Positions 26,723 to 36,633 of a DNA stretch of 64,000 nt are shown here, piece after piece. Position 1 is the stretch's first letter; each line of letters starts with the position of its first letter. Location: NCBI RefSeq assembly GCF_041929845.1, contig NZ_JBHEEH010000013.1, positions 4,957-68,956 of the forward strand, given 5' to 3'. The notes under the pieces are model-generated. The model saw nothing but the letters and a program-made list of their open reading frames with translations, did not search any database and had not been told where the DNA came from. Both the position numbers and the translations under genes were made by a program. The stretch is from Paenochrobactrum pullorum (GTDB lineage: Bacteria; Pseudomonadota; Alphaproteobacteria; Rhizobiales; Rhizobiaceae).

Positions 26723-27859
26723 TTAATCAGCTTTGGGCTTAAATGCTGGCAGTGGCGAATATTGAACATCCGGATATCCAAAGGCTGCGGGGCCAACCAC
26801 TTCCAAGGCACGTTCGGTGCGCAACAGATCGTGGCAAGGGATCGCTACAACTGCGATGCGCTGGCCATAACGCAGCATTTCCGTTGTGATCGGATAACCG
26901 GTATCCACATCCAACAGCACAATCAGATCTGGTACGCAGACTTCAACCTTGCCTTCACGGCGGAAAATCAGAAACTCGTTTTGAATAGCGACATCAGCAG
27001 TTTCACCATTCCATTCGTCAAAACCGGCAAGTGCAATATCGCCCACCGCAAAACCGCCGCGCAAATGGCGTTTCAGATCGGTGATTTTGCCATTGAAGAT
27101 GCGACGGCCGCCTTCAAGCGCACAAATGGCAGCAATCGGATCTTCCTGAAATTTACGGGCTTTGATCACCGCTTCACCTAAAGCAATTGCCTTGGTGTAG
27201 CTTTTCGGAATGCCATATTGATGGACATAATGCGCCTGCATCGGAGCCGTTGCCAGCATCGCGCCGCCACCTTGTGCCACCACGCAGGCCCGCGCCATGC
27301 GCTCATGCCAAACCTCAGAAGCCGCATGACTGAAGACCACTGAATTGCCATGCAAATCACACATGACGGATGGTGTTGAACTATGGCCATAAATCGAGAA
27401 AGTGGTCATTTGCATTTCAGGAAATGCACGTCCCATGCCGTCACAATCAAGGATTGGCAAACCACCAAGAGCAGCGGTCACAAGCGGGTTCATTGAATTG
27501 GCGCCACCAATTTCTTCACAAACAACCGCATCAATTGAAGTGCGGATCAGCTCTTCCATAGCACGCAGGCAACGAACACCTTCGCGGCCTTCACGCAAGC
27601 GCTCAACGCCGACAACAGGCGCACCAATACCGCCAATCGACATGCAAAGTGCATCCGGTTCGATCTTGTCGGTTGCCAGAATTTTCAGCTCATAGCCTTC
27701 CTTCATGGCTTCAAGTGCCAGAAGCTTGCCCTGATAAGGATTGCCGCCGCCGCCAGTGCCTAAAATGCCCGAACCAATTTCCAGTGCGTCCAGATCTTCA
27801 CGCGTCAAAACGCGTAAATCAGCTTCATCATATTTCAATTTGCGAGCCTCAGGCATCAT
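26723..27859 (-). CDS. DUF917 family protein, copy B
   Basis: About 378 residues; same family as the copy at 23947-25023, with the matching glycine motif GILGTGGGGNPYQG and EEIGGANSMNPLV. Conserved acidic and cysteine positions suggest an enzyme, but no reaction is established. The frame reaches TTG 27880, yet tandem ATG codons at 27859 and 27856 with GGGAAGCT just upstream are better starts. It overlaps the HyuA-like gene end by about 11 bases, so the two are translationally coupled and probably work together. Confidence 0.82.
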   Translation of the reverse strand: MMPEARKLKYDEADLRVLTREDLDALEIGSGILGTGGGGNPYQGKLLALEAMKEGYELKILATDKIEPDALCMSIGGIGAPVVGVERLREGREGVRCLRAMEELIRTSIDAVVCEEIGGANSMNPLVTAALGGLPILDCDGMGRAFPEMQMTTFSIYGHSSTPSVMCDLHGNSVVFSHAASEVWHERMARACVVAQGGGAMLATAPMQAHYVHQYGIPKSYTKAIALGEAVIKARKFQEDPIAAICALEGGRRIFNGKITDLKRHLRGGFAVGDIALAGFDEWNGETADVAIQNEFLIFRREGKVEVCVPDLIVLLDVDTGYPITTEMLRYGQRIAVVAIPCHDLLRTERALEVVGPAAFGYPDVQYSPLPAFKPKAD

Positions 27860-29405
27860 AGCTTCCCATTTCTCCAACAACTTTCACATGAATGCGGGTG
27901 GCATTGCCCGGCAAATAGGCAAGCGGCATATCTTCACGTTCAATGACTTCCAAAGTATCGGCCATTGCGCCGGCAGCAATGGCCTTTTCGCGAGCTTCAG
28001 CTTCAGCCTCTGCCAATGCGCTTTCACGGGTGCGACCTTCAATAAGAGTGAAAATACGGTCGGTTTCACCACTGATCTGGGCAATGGCTGCACCAACAGC
28101 ATTGGCAACTGAGAAGTTTTCCGGACGGATAACATTCAACTCGCCAACCTTTTCAGGCATCAAAATCGAACCGCCGCCAACAGCGATGACTGGTACAGGT
28201 GCCGATGAAATGCGGCTGCGCTCAACACAAGCTTCCAGCATCTGGTCAATTTTTGCTGCGGCTTTTTCGATCAGTACTGCATCGGTTTTCTTCACCAATG
28301 CAGCATCGCCAATATCTGTTTTGCCGGTCGCTGCGGCAATATCGGTTGCAGTCAAAGTCGAGCCGCCAAAGCACAAAGCTTCTTCTGCAACACGGTAGCC
28401 GACAGATTTAGGGCCAACACTAACCGCATCTTCTTTTTCAACCACCAAAGAGCCGCCACCAAGCCCGATGGAAAACACATCCGGCATACGGAAATTGGTA
28501 CGCACGCCACCAATATCAACTGTGGTGGAAGCCTGACGCGGAAAGCCGTGCGACAGCGAGCCGACATCAGTTGTCGTACCGCCAATATCCACCACCACCG
28601 CATCTTTGAGACCAGTGAGGAATGCTGCACCACGCATAGAATTGGTTGGCCCCGATGCGAATGTCAGCACCGGAAAGGCACGAACGACATCAGCAGCCAT
28701 CAAGGTGCCGTCGTTTTGGGTAATATAGAAAGGCCGGTTGATACCGGCGCTGCGCAAAGCTTTGCCAAATGCTTCCACCGTATGGTCGGCCAGTGACAAC
28801 AGGCTTGCATTCATAATCGCCGCACTTTCACGCGCCAGCAAACCATGTCGGCCAATATCTTTGGACATCACAACCGGCAGTCCCGGACAATGTTCCTGCA
28901 AGATTTCTTTGGTACGCACTTCCATCGTATCATTGATGCCGCTGAAAACACCTGTTACAGCCGCCGCCTTCAAGCCTTTGGCACGAATTTCTCCGGCAAT
29001 GCGGATGATTGCATCTTCATCAAGCGGCGAAATTTCACGGCCATCAAACTCATAGCCACCTTTTACTTGGTAGGCGTGATTACCGACAATTTCACGCAAA
29101 TCATCCGGCCAATCCACCATTGGTGGCAAACCTGCACCGGACGGCAGACCTAAACGGATTGCAGCCACCTCGTCCATATGACGGCGCTCAATCACCGCAT
29201 TGGTAAAATGCGTGGTTCCGATCATCACCGCGCCGATACGGCTGCGATCAATGCCAGACACCTCAATTACTTTTTCCAGCGCCTGAATAACACCGGAGGT
29301 TACATCTTTGGTGGTAGAAGCCTTCACCCCTGCCAAAACCGTTTTATCCTGTAATATGACAGCATCCGTATTGGTGCCGCCGACATCGATTCCAACGCGA
29401 TACAC
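27849..29405 (-). CDS. Hydantoinase/oxoprolinase HyuA-like protein (subunit A only)
   Basis: About 518 residues. The N-terminus YRVGIDVGGTNTDAVIL is the phosphate-binding start of the hydantoinase A/oxoprolinase fold; VVDIGGTTTDVGSLSHGF is the second phosphate motif and PVIAVGGGSILMP the adenosine region, so it should hydrolyse ATP while opening a cyclic amide. The usual partner HyuB is absent; instead two DUF917 genes are present. GTG 29405 has AGAGGAAA ahead of it, whereas the frame itself runs to TTG 29423. It lies between DUF917 copy B and the ABC ATPase gene. Confidence 0.85.
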   Translation of the reverse strand: MYRVGIDVGGTNTDAVILQDKTVLAGVKASTTKDVTSGVIQALEKVIEVSGIDRSRIGAVMIGTTHFTNAVIERRHMDEVAAIRLGLPSGAGLPPMVDWPDDLREIVGNHAYQVKGGYEFDGREISPLDEDAIIRIAGEIRAKGLKAAAVTGVFSGINDTMEVRTKEILQEHCPGLPVVMSKDIGRHGLLARESAAIMNASLLSLADHTVEAFGKALRSAGINRPFYITQNDGTLMAADVVRAFPVLTFASGPTNSMRGAAFLTGLKDAVVVDIGGTTTDVGSLSHGFPRQASTTVDIGGVRTNFRMPDVFSIGLGGGSLVVEKEDAVSVGPKSVGYRVAEEALCFGGSTLTATDIAAATGKTDIGDAALVKKTDAVLIEKAAAKIDQMLEACVERSRISSAPVPVIAVGGGSILMPEKVGELNVIRPENFSVANAVGAAIAQISGETDRIFTLIEGRTRESALAEAEAEAREKAIAAGAMADTLEVIEREDMPLAYLPGNATRIHVKVVGEMGSYDA

Positions 29406-29423
29406 GCTCGTTTCCTCTTCCAA

Positions 29424-31070
29424 TCAATCGGTTGTTTTTACAAGGAATTGCATGCGCTCTTCCTCCGTCACAGTTGGTTTCAGGCGCTCTTCCGCGTCTG
29501 TTACCACCGGAATGGCGGCAATCAGCGCACGGGTATAAGGGTGTCGGTGCTGGCTAAATACATCTGCCGTTGCACCCTCTTCCACGAGTTCACCCCGCAG
29601 CATGATGGCAATGCGTGAGCAGAAATTGCGCATCAAAGACAGATCATGCGAGATCATCAGATAAGTGAGCCCCAGCTCTTCACGAAGCTGCAAAAGCAGA
29701 TCAATGACCGTCTTTTGCACCGACACATCAAGCGCTGCTGTCGGCTCATCTAAAATCAAGATTTTAGGCTCAGCGGCCAGCGCACGCGCAATTGCCACGC
29801 GTTGTTTCTGGCCACCCGACAATTCATGCGGATATTTGCCTAAATATGACTGCGGCAACCGAACAAGCCTCATCAGCTCTTCCAGCCGAGCTTCAAGCCT
29901 AACCTTATCCATGCCGATTGATTTTAATGGCAAGGTTAAAGTCTGCCGGACTGTACGTTTCGGGTTCAAAGACGTGCCCGGATTTTGATAGACAATCTGG
30001 GTCAGTCTTTTACCACGTTCCGGTGTTGACGCATGAATGGTGACGTCACCGGTGGTTGGCTGTGACAGCCCCATGATGATACGGGCAACTGTGGTTTTAC
30101 CGGAGCCGGATTCACCGGCCAGCCCGTAAATCTCACCTTCCTTCAAACTAATACTGACATCACGCACCGCATGATAGCCAGCACGGCGCCCGTAAATTTT
30201 ATTGAGCTTGTCGATGGTGATGATCGGCTTGCCCGTTGTCTGCGCAATCGTTGTGACCTTGTCACCATAGAGCGGCGGCACAGCAGCCAAGAGTGATCGC
30301 GTATAGTCTTCGCGCGGATTGAGCAGAATATCCGTGCATTTCCCCGTTTCAACAATATCGCCATGATGCATCACCACCACACGATCGGCGACTTTACGCA
30401 CCACACCGAGATTATGGGTAATCATCAACAATGCCATATTTTCTTCGGCAACCAGTTGGTTGATCAGATTGAGGATTTCATCCTGTGTCGTCACATCCAG
30501 TGCCGTGCCTGGCTCATCGGCAATCAGCAATTTCGGTTGATGCAACAGCGCCAAGCCAATCAGTACTCGCTGGCGCATGCCGCCGGAAAGCTCCGACGGA
30601 TAGGCTTTCATGATGCGCTCGGTATCTGCCAATTGCACACGTTTCAGCACGGCGGCAATACGTTCGCGGCGTTCCTTTTTAGAGGATTTAATGCCGTTGC
30701 GTTTATCAGCAAAGCGCATCACATCATCCAAGTGCGTGCCGATGCGGAAAACTGGATTAAACGATGAAAGCGGATCCTGCATAATCAGTGAAAAAGCCGA
30801 ACCTTTGAGCGCATCACGCTCATTGCGGTTCATCGTGAAAACATCACGGCCATTAACAAAGATTGCACCAGAAGTAACATTTGCGTTTTTCGGCAAAGTG
30901 CCAATAATTGCTTTGGCTGTAACGGACTTGCCAGAACCTGTTTCACCGATCAGCGCTACTCGTTCGCCGGCAGCAACGGTAAAGCTCACATTTTGCAAAA
31001 CCTGACGGCTGCGGCCATAAGTGGTGAAGGTAACATTGAGGCCTTCGACTTTAAGAAGTGGTTCTGTCAA
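29424..31070 (-). CDS. Dipeptide-type ABC transporter, fused double ATPase (DppD-DppF)
   Basis: A 548-residue cytoplasmic protein with two complete nucleotide-binding domains. First: GETGSGKSVTAKAI, signature LSGGMRQRVLI, Walker B LLIADEPGTALD. Second: GESGSGKTTVARII, signature LSGGQKQRVAI, Walker B LILDEPTAALD. It powers the permease pair encoded just upstream. The start is TTG 31070, four bases past the permease stop region; no ATG lies near. Continuous with HyuA-like gene downstream, so one operon for uptake and breakdown. Confidence 0.92.
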   Translation of the reverse strand: MTEPLLKVEGLNVTFTTYGRSRQVLQNVSFTVAAGERVALIGETGSGKSVTAKAIIGTLPKNANVTSGAIFVNGRDVFTMNRNERDALKGSAFSLIMQDPLSSFNPVFRIGTHLDDVMRFADKRNGIKSSKKERRERIAAVLKRVQLADTERIMKAYPSELSGGMRQRVLIGLALLHQPKLLIADEPGTALDVTTQDEILNLINQLVAEENMALLMITHNLGVVRKVADRVVVMHHGDIVETGKCTDILLNPREDYTRSLLAAVPPLYGDKVTTIAQTTGKPIITIDKLNKIYGRRAGYHAVRDVSISLKEGEIYGLAGESGSGKTTVARIIMGLSQPTTGDVTIHASTPERGKRLTQIVYQNPGTSLNPKRTVRQTLTLPLKSIGMDKVRLEARLEELMRLVRLPQSYLGKYPHELSGGQKQRVAIARALAAEPKILILDEPTAALDVSVQKTVIDLLLQLREELGLTYLMISHDLSLMRNFCSRIAIMLRGELVEEGATADVFSQHRHPYTRALIAAIPVVTDAEERLKPTVTEEERMQFLVKTTD

Positions 31071-31073
31071 AGC

Positions 31074-31955
31074 TCAATTCTCCACATCAAACATATCGCG
31101 CAATCCATCACCTAAAAGGTTGAAGCCAAGCGTCACATAAAGAACGGCAAATCCCGGACACAAGACTTCCCACCAGAAATCCGGCATGAACTGACGGCCA
31201 TCGGCAACCATAGACCCCAGATCAGGAATGGGAGGTTTGACACCAAAGCCAAGGAAGCTGAGTGTTGCTCCAAAAAGGATGACAAAAGCCGCATCCAATG
31301 TGGTTTTAACCGAGATAACCGACACGCAATTGGGCAGGATTTCACGGAAAAGTATATGCAATGGTCCAGCACCGGCCAGACGTGCCGCCTCAATATAATC
31401 TTCAGATGCCACCGATTTTGAAACCGCATAGATCAGGCGTGCATGCCATGTCCACCACAGCAAAGTGATGGCAATCATTGCGTTCATCAAGGTTGGTTCC
31501 AGCAAATTGGAAACAGCAAGCGCCATCACCAATGGTGGCATCGCCAGCATGACATTGGTCAGACCGCTGATGATCTTCTCAGTCCAGCCACCAAAATAAC
31601 CGGCAACCAACCCCAGTACTGCACCAATTGGCACCGAGATACCAAGCACGCCAATGACCAGCAATAATGAAATGCGAAGGCCAAAAATAGTACGGGTAAA
31701 AATATCACGTCCGGCCTTATCAGTCCCAAACCAATGTGTCAGATCAGGCGGCAGATGCCTTGCACGAAAATCAACAACTGCACCGATATGCTTCGGATAA
31801 GGTGTTACCCAAGGGGCAAAGATTGCCAGAAACACCACAGAAAGCAGAATGAAAGTACCAATGACGGCCGCTGGATTATGAGAGAAACGGTACCACATCA
31901 TATAGCTGGCACTCAGTCCGCGATCATTGGCATCAAGCATTTTAATGTCGGCCAT
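31074..31955 (-). CDS. Dipeptide-type ABC transporter permease (DppC-like)
   Basis: A 293-residue inner-membrane permease with about six helices and the coupling motif in EAARLAGAGPLHILFREILP (EAA loop). The N-terminal segment FGTDKAGRDIFTRTIFG is typical of DppC/OppC. AGGAGGCTCG stands before ATG 31955, which shares a base with the DppB stop codon. Pairs with the next gene. Confidence 0.92.
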   Translation of the reverse strand: MADIKMLDANDRGLSASYMMWYRFSHNPAAVIGTFILLSVVFLAIFAPWVTPYPKHIGAVVDFRARHLPPDLTHWFGTDKAGRDIFTRTIFGLRISLLLVIGVLGISVPIGAVLGLVAGYFGGWTEKIISGLTNVMLAMPPLVMALAVSNLLEPTLMNAMIAITLLWWTWHARLIYAVSKSVASEDYIEAARLAGAGPLHILFREILPNCVSVISVKTTLDAAFVILFGATLSFLGFGVKPPIPDLGSMVADGRQFMPDFWWEVLCPGFAVLYVTLGFNLLGDGLRDMFDVEN

Positions 31956-32983
31956 CAGCGAGCCTCCTTATGACGAAGACGCGGGTCAATGATCGAAATC
32001 AGAATGTCAACGATCAGATTGGCAATGATAAAGAATAAGCCAGCCACCAGCACCACAGCGGTGACAGCATTCAAATCTTTTTGCAGGATAGAGTTGAGGC
32101 CATAGGACGCAAAACCACCCCAGGCAAAGATCATCTCGATCACAAAGGCATTGCCGATGAGAGATGCAAATTCGAGCCCCATAATTGTCAGCGGCGCAAT
32201 GGACGACAGTTTCAGCAAATAACGAAAAATAATCACACGCTCCGGCACACCAAAGCTTTGTAAAGTCAACACATGGTCTTTACGCTGATTTTCAATCATT
32301 GATGAGCGGGTGATACGGGTAATCTGTCCGATACCAGCCATTGAAAGGGCAAATGCCGGTAGTGCCAGATGCTGAAAAGCACTCGCCACCACATCAAAAC
32401 GACCAGCCAGCAAACCATCAAGAATGAGAAAGCCGGTCGGACCGCCGTGCCAATTCAGATTATGATCGATGCGGCCAATAATAGGCCAATTGTTCAAATA
32501 GCGTGCAGCCAGCAATTGCAGCGTAATCGCAAACAGAAAACTTGGAATAATCACACCGGTCAGCGACAATACACGACCAATATGGTCAAGTGCCCGGTCA
32601 CGGTAATGCGCTGTGATAACCCCTAACGGAATTGCCACAAGAAACATGAAAATGACCGAGACCAGCACCAGTTCAACGGTTGCCGGAACAGTGCTTGCCA
32701 GATCGGTTGTTACGGGACGCTGCGAAACAAGCGACATACCCAGATCGCCATGAAAGGCTTTACGGATATATTCCAGATATTGGCCAATCAATGGCTGATC
32801 GAGTCCCATCGACAAGCGAAGAGCATCAACCTGCTCAGATGTTGCGGCAGGCCCTAAAGCCATACGCGCAGGATCGCCCGGCACAACACGTGCCAGCATA
32901 AAAATCATAACTGACAAGGCAATCATCACCAGAATGAATGTGCCTAATCTCGTCACGATAGCGAATAAAGGGTGTTGCTGCAT
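31955..32983 (-). CDS. Dipeptide-type ABC transporter permease (DppB-like)
   Basis: A 342-residue inner-membrane permease: N-terminal LFAIVTRLGTFILVMIALSV helix, the VVPGDPARMALGP motif of DppB proteins, and about five further helices. It is the first gene of the seven-gene minus-strand operon ending at DUF917 copy A. GGAGGAGGCGCC precedes ATG 32983. The promoter must lie in the 124 bases shared with the divergent LuxR-family regulator. Confidence 0.92.
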   Translation of the reverse strand: MQQHPLFAIVTRLGTFILVMIALSVMIFMLARVVPGDPARMALGPAATSEQVDALRLSMGLDQPLIGQYLEYIRKAFHGDLGMSLVSQRPVTTDLASTVPATVELVLVSVIFMFLVAIPLGVITAHYRDRALDHIGRVLSLTGVIIPSFLFAITLQLLAARYLNNWPIIGRIDHNLNWHGGPTGFLILDGLLAGRFDVVASAFQHLALPAFALSMAGIGQITRITRSSMIENQRKDHVLTLQSFGVPERVIIFRYLLKLSSIAPLTIMGLEFASLIGNAFVIEMIFAWGGFASYGLNSILQKDLNAVTAVVLVAGLFFIIANLIVDILISIIDPRLRHKEAR

Positions 32984-33107
32984 TGGCGCCTCCTCCTCTG
33001 CATCATCATTTCAGACAGTAACAATCTGCGCATGATGCCCAAGGCACAACCGCCAAAAAGTATAGTTTTTTTCAAAATTAGTATAGGTATTTTTATAAGA
33101 ATATTTT

Positions 33108-35477
33108 ATGAGTTTGAACATGAAAAAAAATCTTCTGCCAAGGCAATTGCTTCGTAAACGCATCATACAAGACACGGCTGCCGTTGTGTTTTTGCGCGCG
33201 CCCAGTGGTGCAGGAAAATCTGTTTTACTGGAATTTCTGGCAGAAGATTTTGGAGTAAATATTTGTTGTTCAGCTCAGATTAATAAAAAATATATTCAAC
33301 AAAACAAGATATTATGGGATGTTCCTATTAATTTAATAGAAGCGGAAATTTTGCCAGATTTAATTGCTGATAACATGCAACTTTATATTGCCTGCCGTCC
33401 CGATCAACATATTCGAGGACTAGCACGTCATGGTCTTCATCATGGTGTTACGGTCTATGGTGGCGAGCATTTCAGTTTCAAATCCAGTGAATTGACAGCG
33501 CTTGCACCTAAACAGAGACAAATGGTCATGCAGGAATTTGCACAATGGCCATCCTTTCTTCCGCTTGCAAAAAAAATGGATGAGAGGAATTGTATTGCTT
33601 ATTTGGATGAGGTTTTTTTAGCACAATTCCATCCCGCAGAAATTATCGAATTATCCATATGGCTTGACAATCCCAAGCAGCAAGGTCGTGCGCGTTGGCA
33701 CAGTTTATTGCCCCCCTCCTTGATTAAAAATTTGGACAAAAATCATCTTCTGCGACACCTTCTCAAGCAAGCAGTAAAAGAAAAACTGGAAGGTTACCGC
33801 AAGGATGAAAATCTTTTTGAGATCGCAAAAGCTTTGGAAAAAGCCGGGCAACCGCTTGAGGCTATGCGGCTTTTGCTTGATGAAAATCATGAGCATAATG
33901 CTGCGCAAATTTTAAAACGTGCACAAGGCCGCGAGCTTATTTATGAGTCCGATCTGGAGTCATTTCAGGACATCATCATGCGGTTTTCCACGCAGATGTT
34001 ATCGGATGATGAAACCGTACTTTTTGCAGTTGCCCGCACACTGTTAAAACAAGGGGAATTACAGCGCGTGCGCCACCTTTTGATGCGCCATATGGGCGCT
34101 GATTATATCGATCCTCTTAAGGTGCTGACCCGTAAATCACGATTTTCATTCGCAGCTAAAACTTTCCGACTGACGCTGATGATTTCTGAAGATTTAACAC
34201 CAAGCGATACGATGATATCCAGACTTGGTGAGTTTATGGCTGACTATCCAATGCGCGCCTATGGGCGATGGGCAGGCTATTACAACTCAATTATCGAGTT
34301 CGAAGTGCGACGGCGAAATTTTCGTGAAGCAGAGGCGGCCGCCGCGCGTGCATTGATGTATTTAAAACGTAGCGGCGACCGGCCATTATTGGATTTTTTC
34401 ATCCATTTACATCAAATTGTATTGCGCTTGATGAATGGTGATGTTTTGCTTGCCTGTCAGGCGGCCATTGAAGCCAGAAGCAGGCTGGAACAGGTCTCGC
34501 ATCCCGCAGTCCAAGAGTTTCGGATGTTACGTTTGGCTGAAGCCTGCCTTGACTATGAAGCAGGCCAACCAGGTGATCTTCTCGCATTTGTAAATAATGA
34601 GTTTGAAGCCTTTGCTGCTGCTGAAATATGGCCAAGCCTGATGCAATTTGCTCTTCACTATGCATCACAAATACTGGCCGACAATTTTCCGGTTGCCATT
34701 CGCCCCGGCTTTCTGGATCATTTATGGATTCACCTGTCCGAGGGCTTGCAATTTAATGCGATGATGGAAATCCGCACTGCAATTGCTTATCAAAATGCCA
34801 ATCGTTGGCAAGATGCAGCCTTGACGCTTGCGGCCGTGCGTATGCCGATGGGGCGAACCGGCGTAGAAAGTGCGATTGATGAATTAAGCCGTATCAGCCG
34901 CCGCGATGAAATATCATTCGCCATGGCATGGTTGCGTGATGCCGTACACCAATGGACGCCACGTTCTTATTTGCCCAAACAGCTGGATGCTTTATTGGTC
35001 AATCCTAAAGTGACCAACCGTGAAAAAGTGGCATTGCAGTTATGGCTTAGCTTTGCAGCCTTTCGGCGCGGGGAGATTGCTGAAGCACGTGCCGGTCTGC
35101 TCTCAACCTTGCAAACAACCAAGCGCCTTGGCTGCTACGGTGTCTTGTCAGAAGAACGGATATTTTTATCACCGCTTTTAAAAGAAAAACGCATTCGTAG
35201 TTTCATCGAAACATCTCCTGAAGCACAAACGGCATTGACCGTTTTAACCAAAGCCATTGACTCCCCGCAGGCTCGCGCCATTCAAGGCGGGCTGTCACAA
35301 CGTGAGATACAAATGTTGCAGCTTTTGTGTTCAGGTATGTCCAACAAACGCATAGCCCATACATTAAGCATCTCGGAAGTGACTGTTAAGTTTCACTTAA
35401 GCAATCTTTATCGTAAAATGGGCTGCCGCAAACGCAGTGAAGCACTTAAATCGGCACTTGCTCTTGGCTGGATTTAA
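33108..35477 (+). CDS. LuxR-family regulator with N-terminal ATPase domain (MalT/LAL-like)
   Basis: A 789-residue large regulator. The N-terminus has a P-loop (RAPSGAGKSVLLEFL) but the domain after it is shortened. A long helical repeat region (about residues 230-690, TPR-like) follows, and the C-terminus is a LuxR helix-turn-helix (LSQREIQMLQLLCSGMSNK, LSISEVTVKFHLSNLY). Such proteins are inducer-activated transcription factors. It is divergent from the DppB-headed operon across a 124-base region and most likely activates it. ATG 33108 or ATG 33120 may start translation; no strong ribosome site is seen. The coding sequence is more AT-rich at its start than in its middle. Confidence 0.85.
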   Translation: MSLNMKKNLLPRQLLRKRIIQDTAAVVFLRAPSGAGKSVLLEFLAEDFGVNICCSAQINKKYIQQNKILWDVPINLIEAEILPDLIADNMQLYIACRPDQHIRGLARHGLHHGVTVYGGEHFSFKSSELTALAPKQRQMVMQEFAQWPSFLPLAKKMDERNCIAYLDEVFLAQFHPAEIIELSIWLDNPKQQGRARWHSLLPPSLIKNLDKNHLLRHLLKQAVKEKLEGYRKDENLFEIAKALEKAGQPLEAMRLLLDENHEHNAAQILKRAQGRELIYESDLESFQDIIMRFSTQMLSDDETVLFAVARTLLKQGELQRVRHLLMRHMGADYIDPLKVLTRKSRFSFAAKTFRLTLMISEDLTPSDTMISRLGEFMADYPMRAYGRWAGYYNSIIEFEVRRRNFREAEAAAARALMYLKRSGDRPLLDFFIHLHQIVLRLMNGDVLLACQAAIEARSRLEQVSHPAVQEFRMLRLAEACLDYEAGQPGDLLAFVNNEFEAFAAAEIWPSLMQFALHYASQILADNFPVAIRPGFLDHLWIHLSEGLQFNAMMEIRTAIAYQNANRWQDAALTLAAVRMPMGRTGVESAIDELSRISRRDEISFAMAWLRDAVHQWTPRSYLPKQLDALLVNPKVTNREKVALQLWLSFAAFRRGEIAEARAGLLSTLQTTKRLGCYGVLSEERIFLSPLLKEKRIRSFIETSPEAQTALTVLTKAIDSPQARAIQGGLSQREIQMLQLLCSGMSNKRIAHTLSISEVTVKFHLSNLYRKMGCRKRSEALKSALALGWI

Positions 35478-35492
35478 TCGAGTTATGCTATG

Positions 35493-35524
35493 AGCTAACC
35501 GGTATTTTTTAATGTCGGTTAGCT
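35493..35524. terminator. Hairpin terminator between convergent genes
   Basis: AGCTAACCG (35493-35501) pairs with CGGTTAGCT (35516-35524) after the LuxR-family gene; an ACTATTTTAT tail follows. It probably ends the regulator transcript and may serve the convergent ugpC-type gene. Confidence 0.6.
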
Positions 35525-35585
35525 ACTATTTTATAAAGCGCATCACCCTTATTGCATACAGGTTTCCAGCACTCAGTCGTTTCTT

Positions 35586-36632
35586 TTAATCAATCCGGCA
35601 ACCGGTTTGCTGATTGAAATAATGCAAGTTGGCATATGGCACTGTGAAACGCAGTATATCACCTTCGTTTAAAACCAGTCTGCCCTGCAACACCGTTACC
35701 AATGGTTTATCAAGACCTTCCATGCGCACATAGACATGGCTCTCACCACCCACTTGCTCGATCAGTTCAACCAGACCAGAAAGATTAATACCATCATCTT
35801 TATGAAGAGAGATATGATCAGGACGGAAACCGACAAGTCCTGCCTGTGCAGGTAAACCGGATGGCAACCGGATGCCTTCAATTGCTGCCAATTCATTGAC
35901 GGTAAACAAGTTCATCGGCGGAGAACCAATAAAACTCGCCACAAAAACAGTGGCCGGACGGTCATAAAGCTCGATCGGCTTGCCAACTTGTTCAATGCGC
36001 CCACCATTCATCACCACTAGACGATCGGCCAAAGTCATGGCTTCCAACTGGTCATGGGTGACATAGACGCTTGTAGTTTTAAGTGCACGCTGCAAACGGC
36101 GGATTTCGATGCGCATCTGACCACGTAGTTTTGCGTCCAGATTGGAAAGCGGCTCGTCAAACAAGAAGGCTTTAGGTTCGCGCACAATCGCACGTCCCAT
36201 TGCTACACGCTGTCGTTGCCCACCTGAAAGCTGGCGTGGTTTGCGATCTAAAAATGCCGAGATTTCCAAAATCTGCGCGGCATTGTTAATGCGACGATCA
36301 ATTTCTGCGCGCGGAGTGCCACGGTTTTTCAAGCCATATTCAAGGTTTTGACGCACGGTCATATGCGGATAGAGGGCATAATTTTGGAACACCATAGCGA
36401 TGTCACGTTCTGCCGGTTCCTTGTCATTCACAACCGTTCCGTCAATGCTGATGGAACCGCCGGAAATACTTTCCAAACCTGCAATCATCCGCAGCAATGT
36501 GGATTTACCACAACCGGAAGGTCCAACCAAAACCAGCAATTCGCTGTCTTCAATTTTCAGGTTTAAATCATGAATGGCTGTGACATCGCCGGCATATGTT
36601 TTATGTATATTTTGAAGGTATATACTAGCCAT
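35586..36632 (-). CDS. ugpC: Ugp/Msm-type ABC transporter ATPase (UgpC-like)
   Basis: A 348-residue ATPase of the carbohydrate-uptake CUT1 class: Walker A GPSGCGKSTLLRMIAG, Q-loop FQNYALYPHMTV, signature LSGGQRQRVAMG, Walker B FLFDEPLSNLD and a C-terminal TOBE-type regulatory domain (about residues 240-345). It energises the permease pair at 38100-40006. It ends the minus-strand operon, one base after the HAD gene. Confidence 0.88.
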   Translation of the reverse strand: MASIYLQNIHKTYAGDVTAIHDLNLKIEDSELLVLVGPSGCGKSTLLRMIAGLESISGGSISIDGTVVNDKEPAERDIAMVFQNYALYPHMTVRQNLEYGLKNRGTPRAEIDRRINNAAQILEISAFLDRKPRQLSGGQRQRVAMGRAIVREPKAFLFDEPLSNLDAKLRGQMRIEIRRLQRALKTTSVYVTHDQLEAMTLADRLVVMNGGRIEQVGKPIELYDRPATVFVASFIGSPPMNLFTVNELAAIEGIRLPSGLPAQAGLVGFRPDHISLHKDDGINLSGLVELIEQVGGESHVYVRMEGLDKPLVTVLQGRLVLNEGDILRFTVPYANLHYFNQQTGCRID

Positions 36633-36633
36633 T

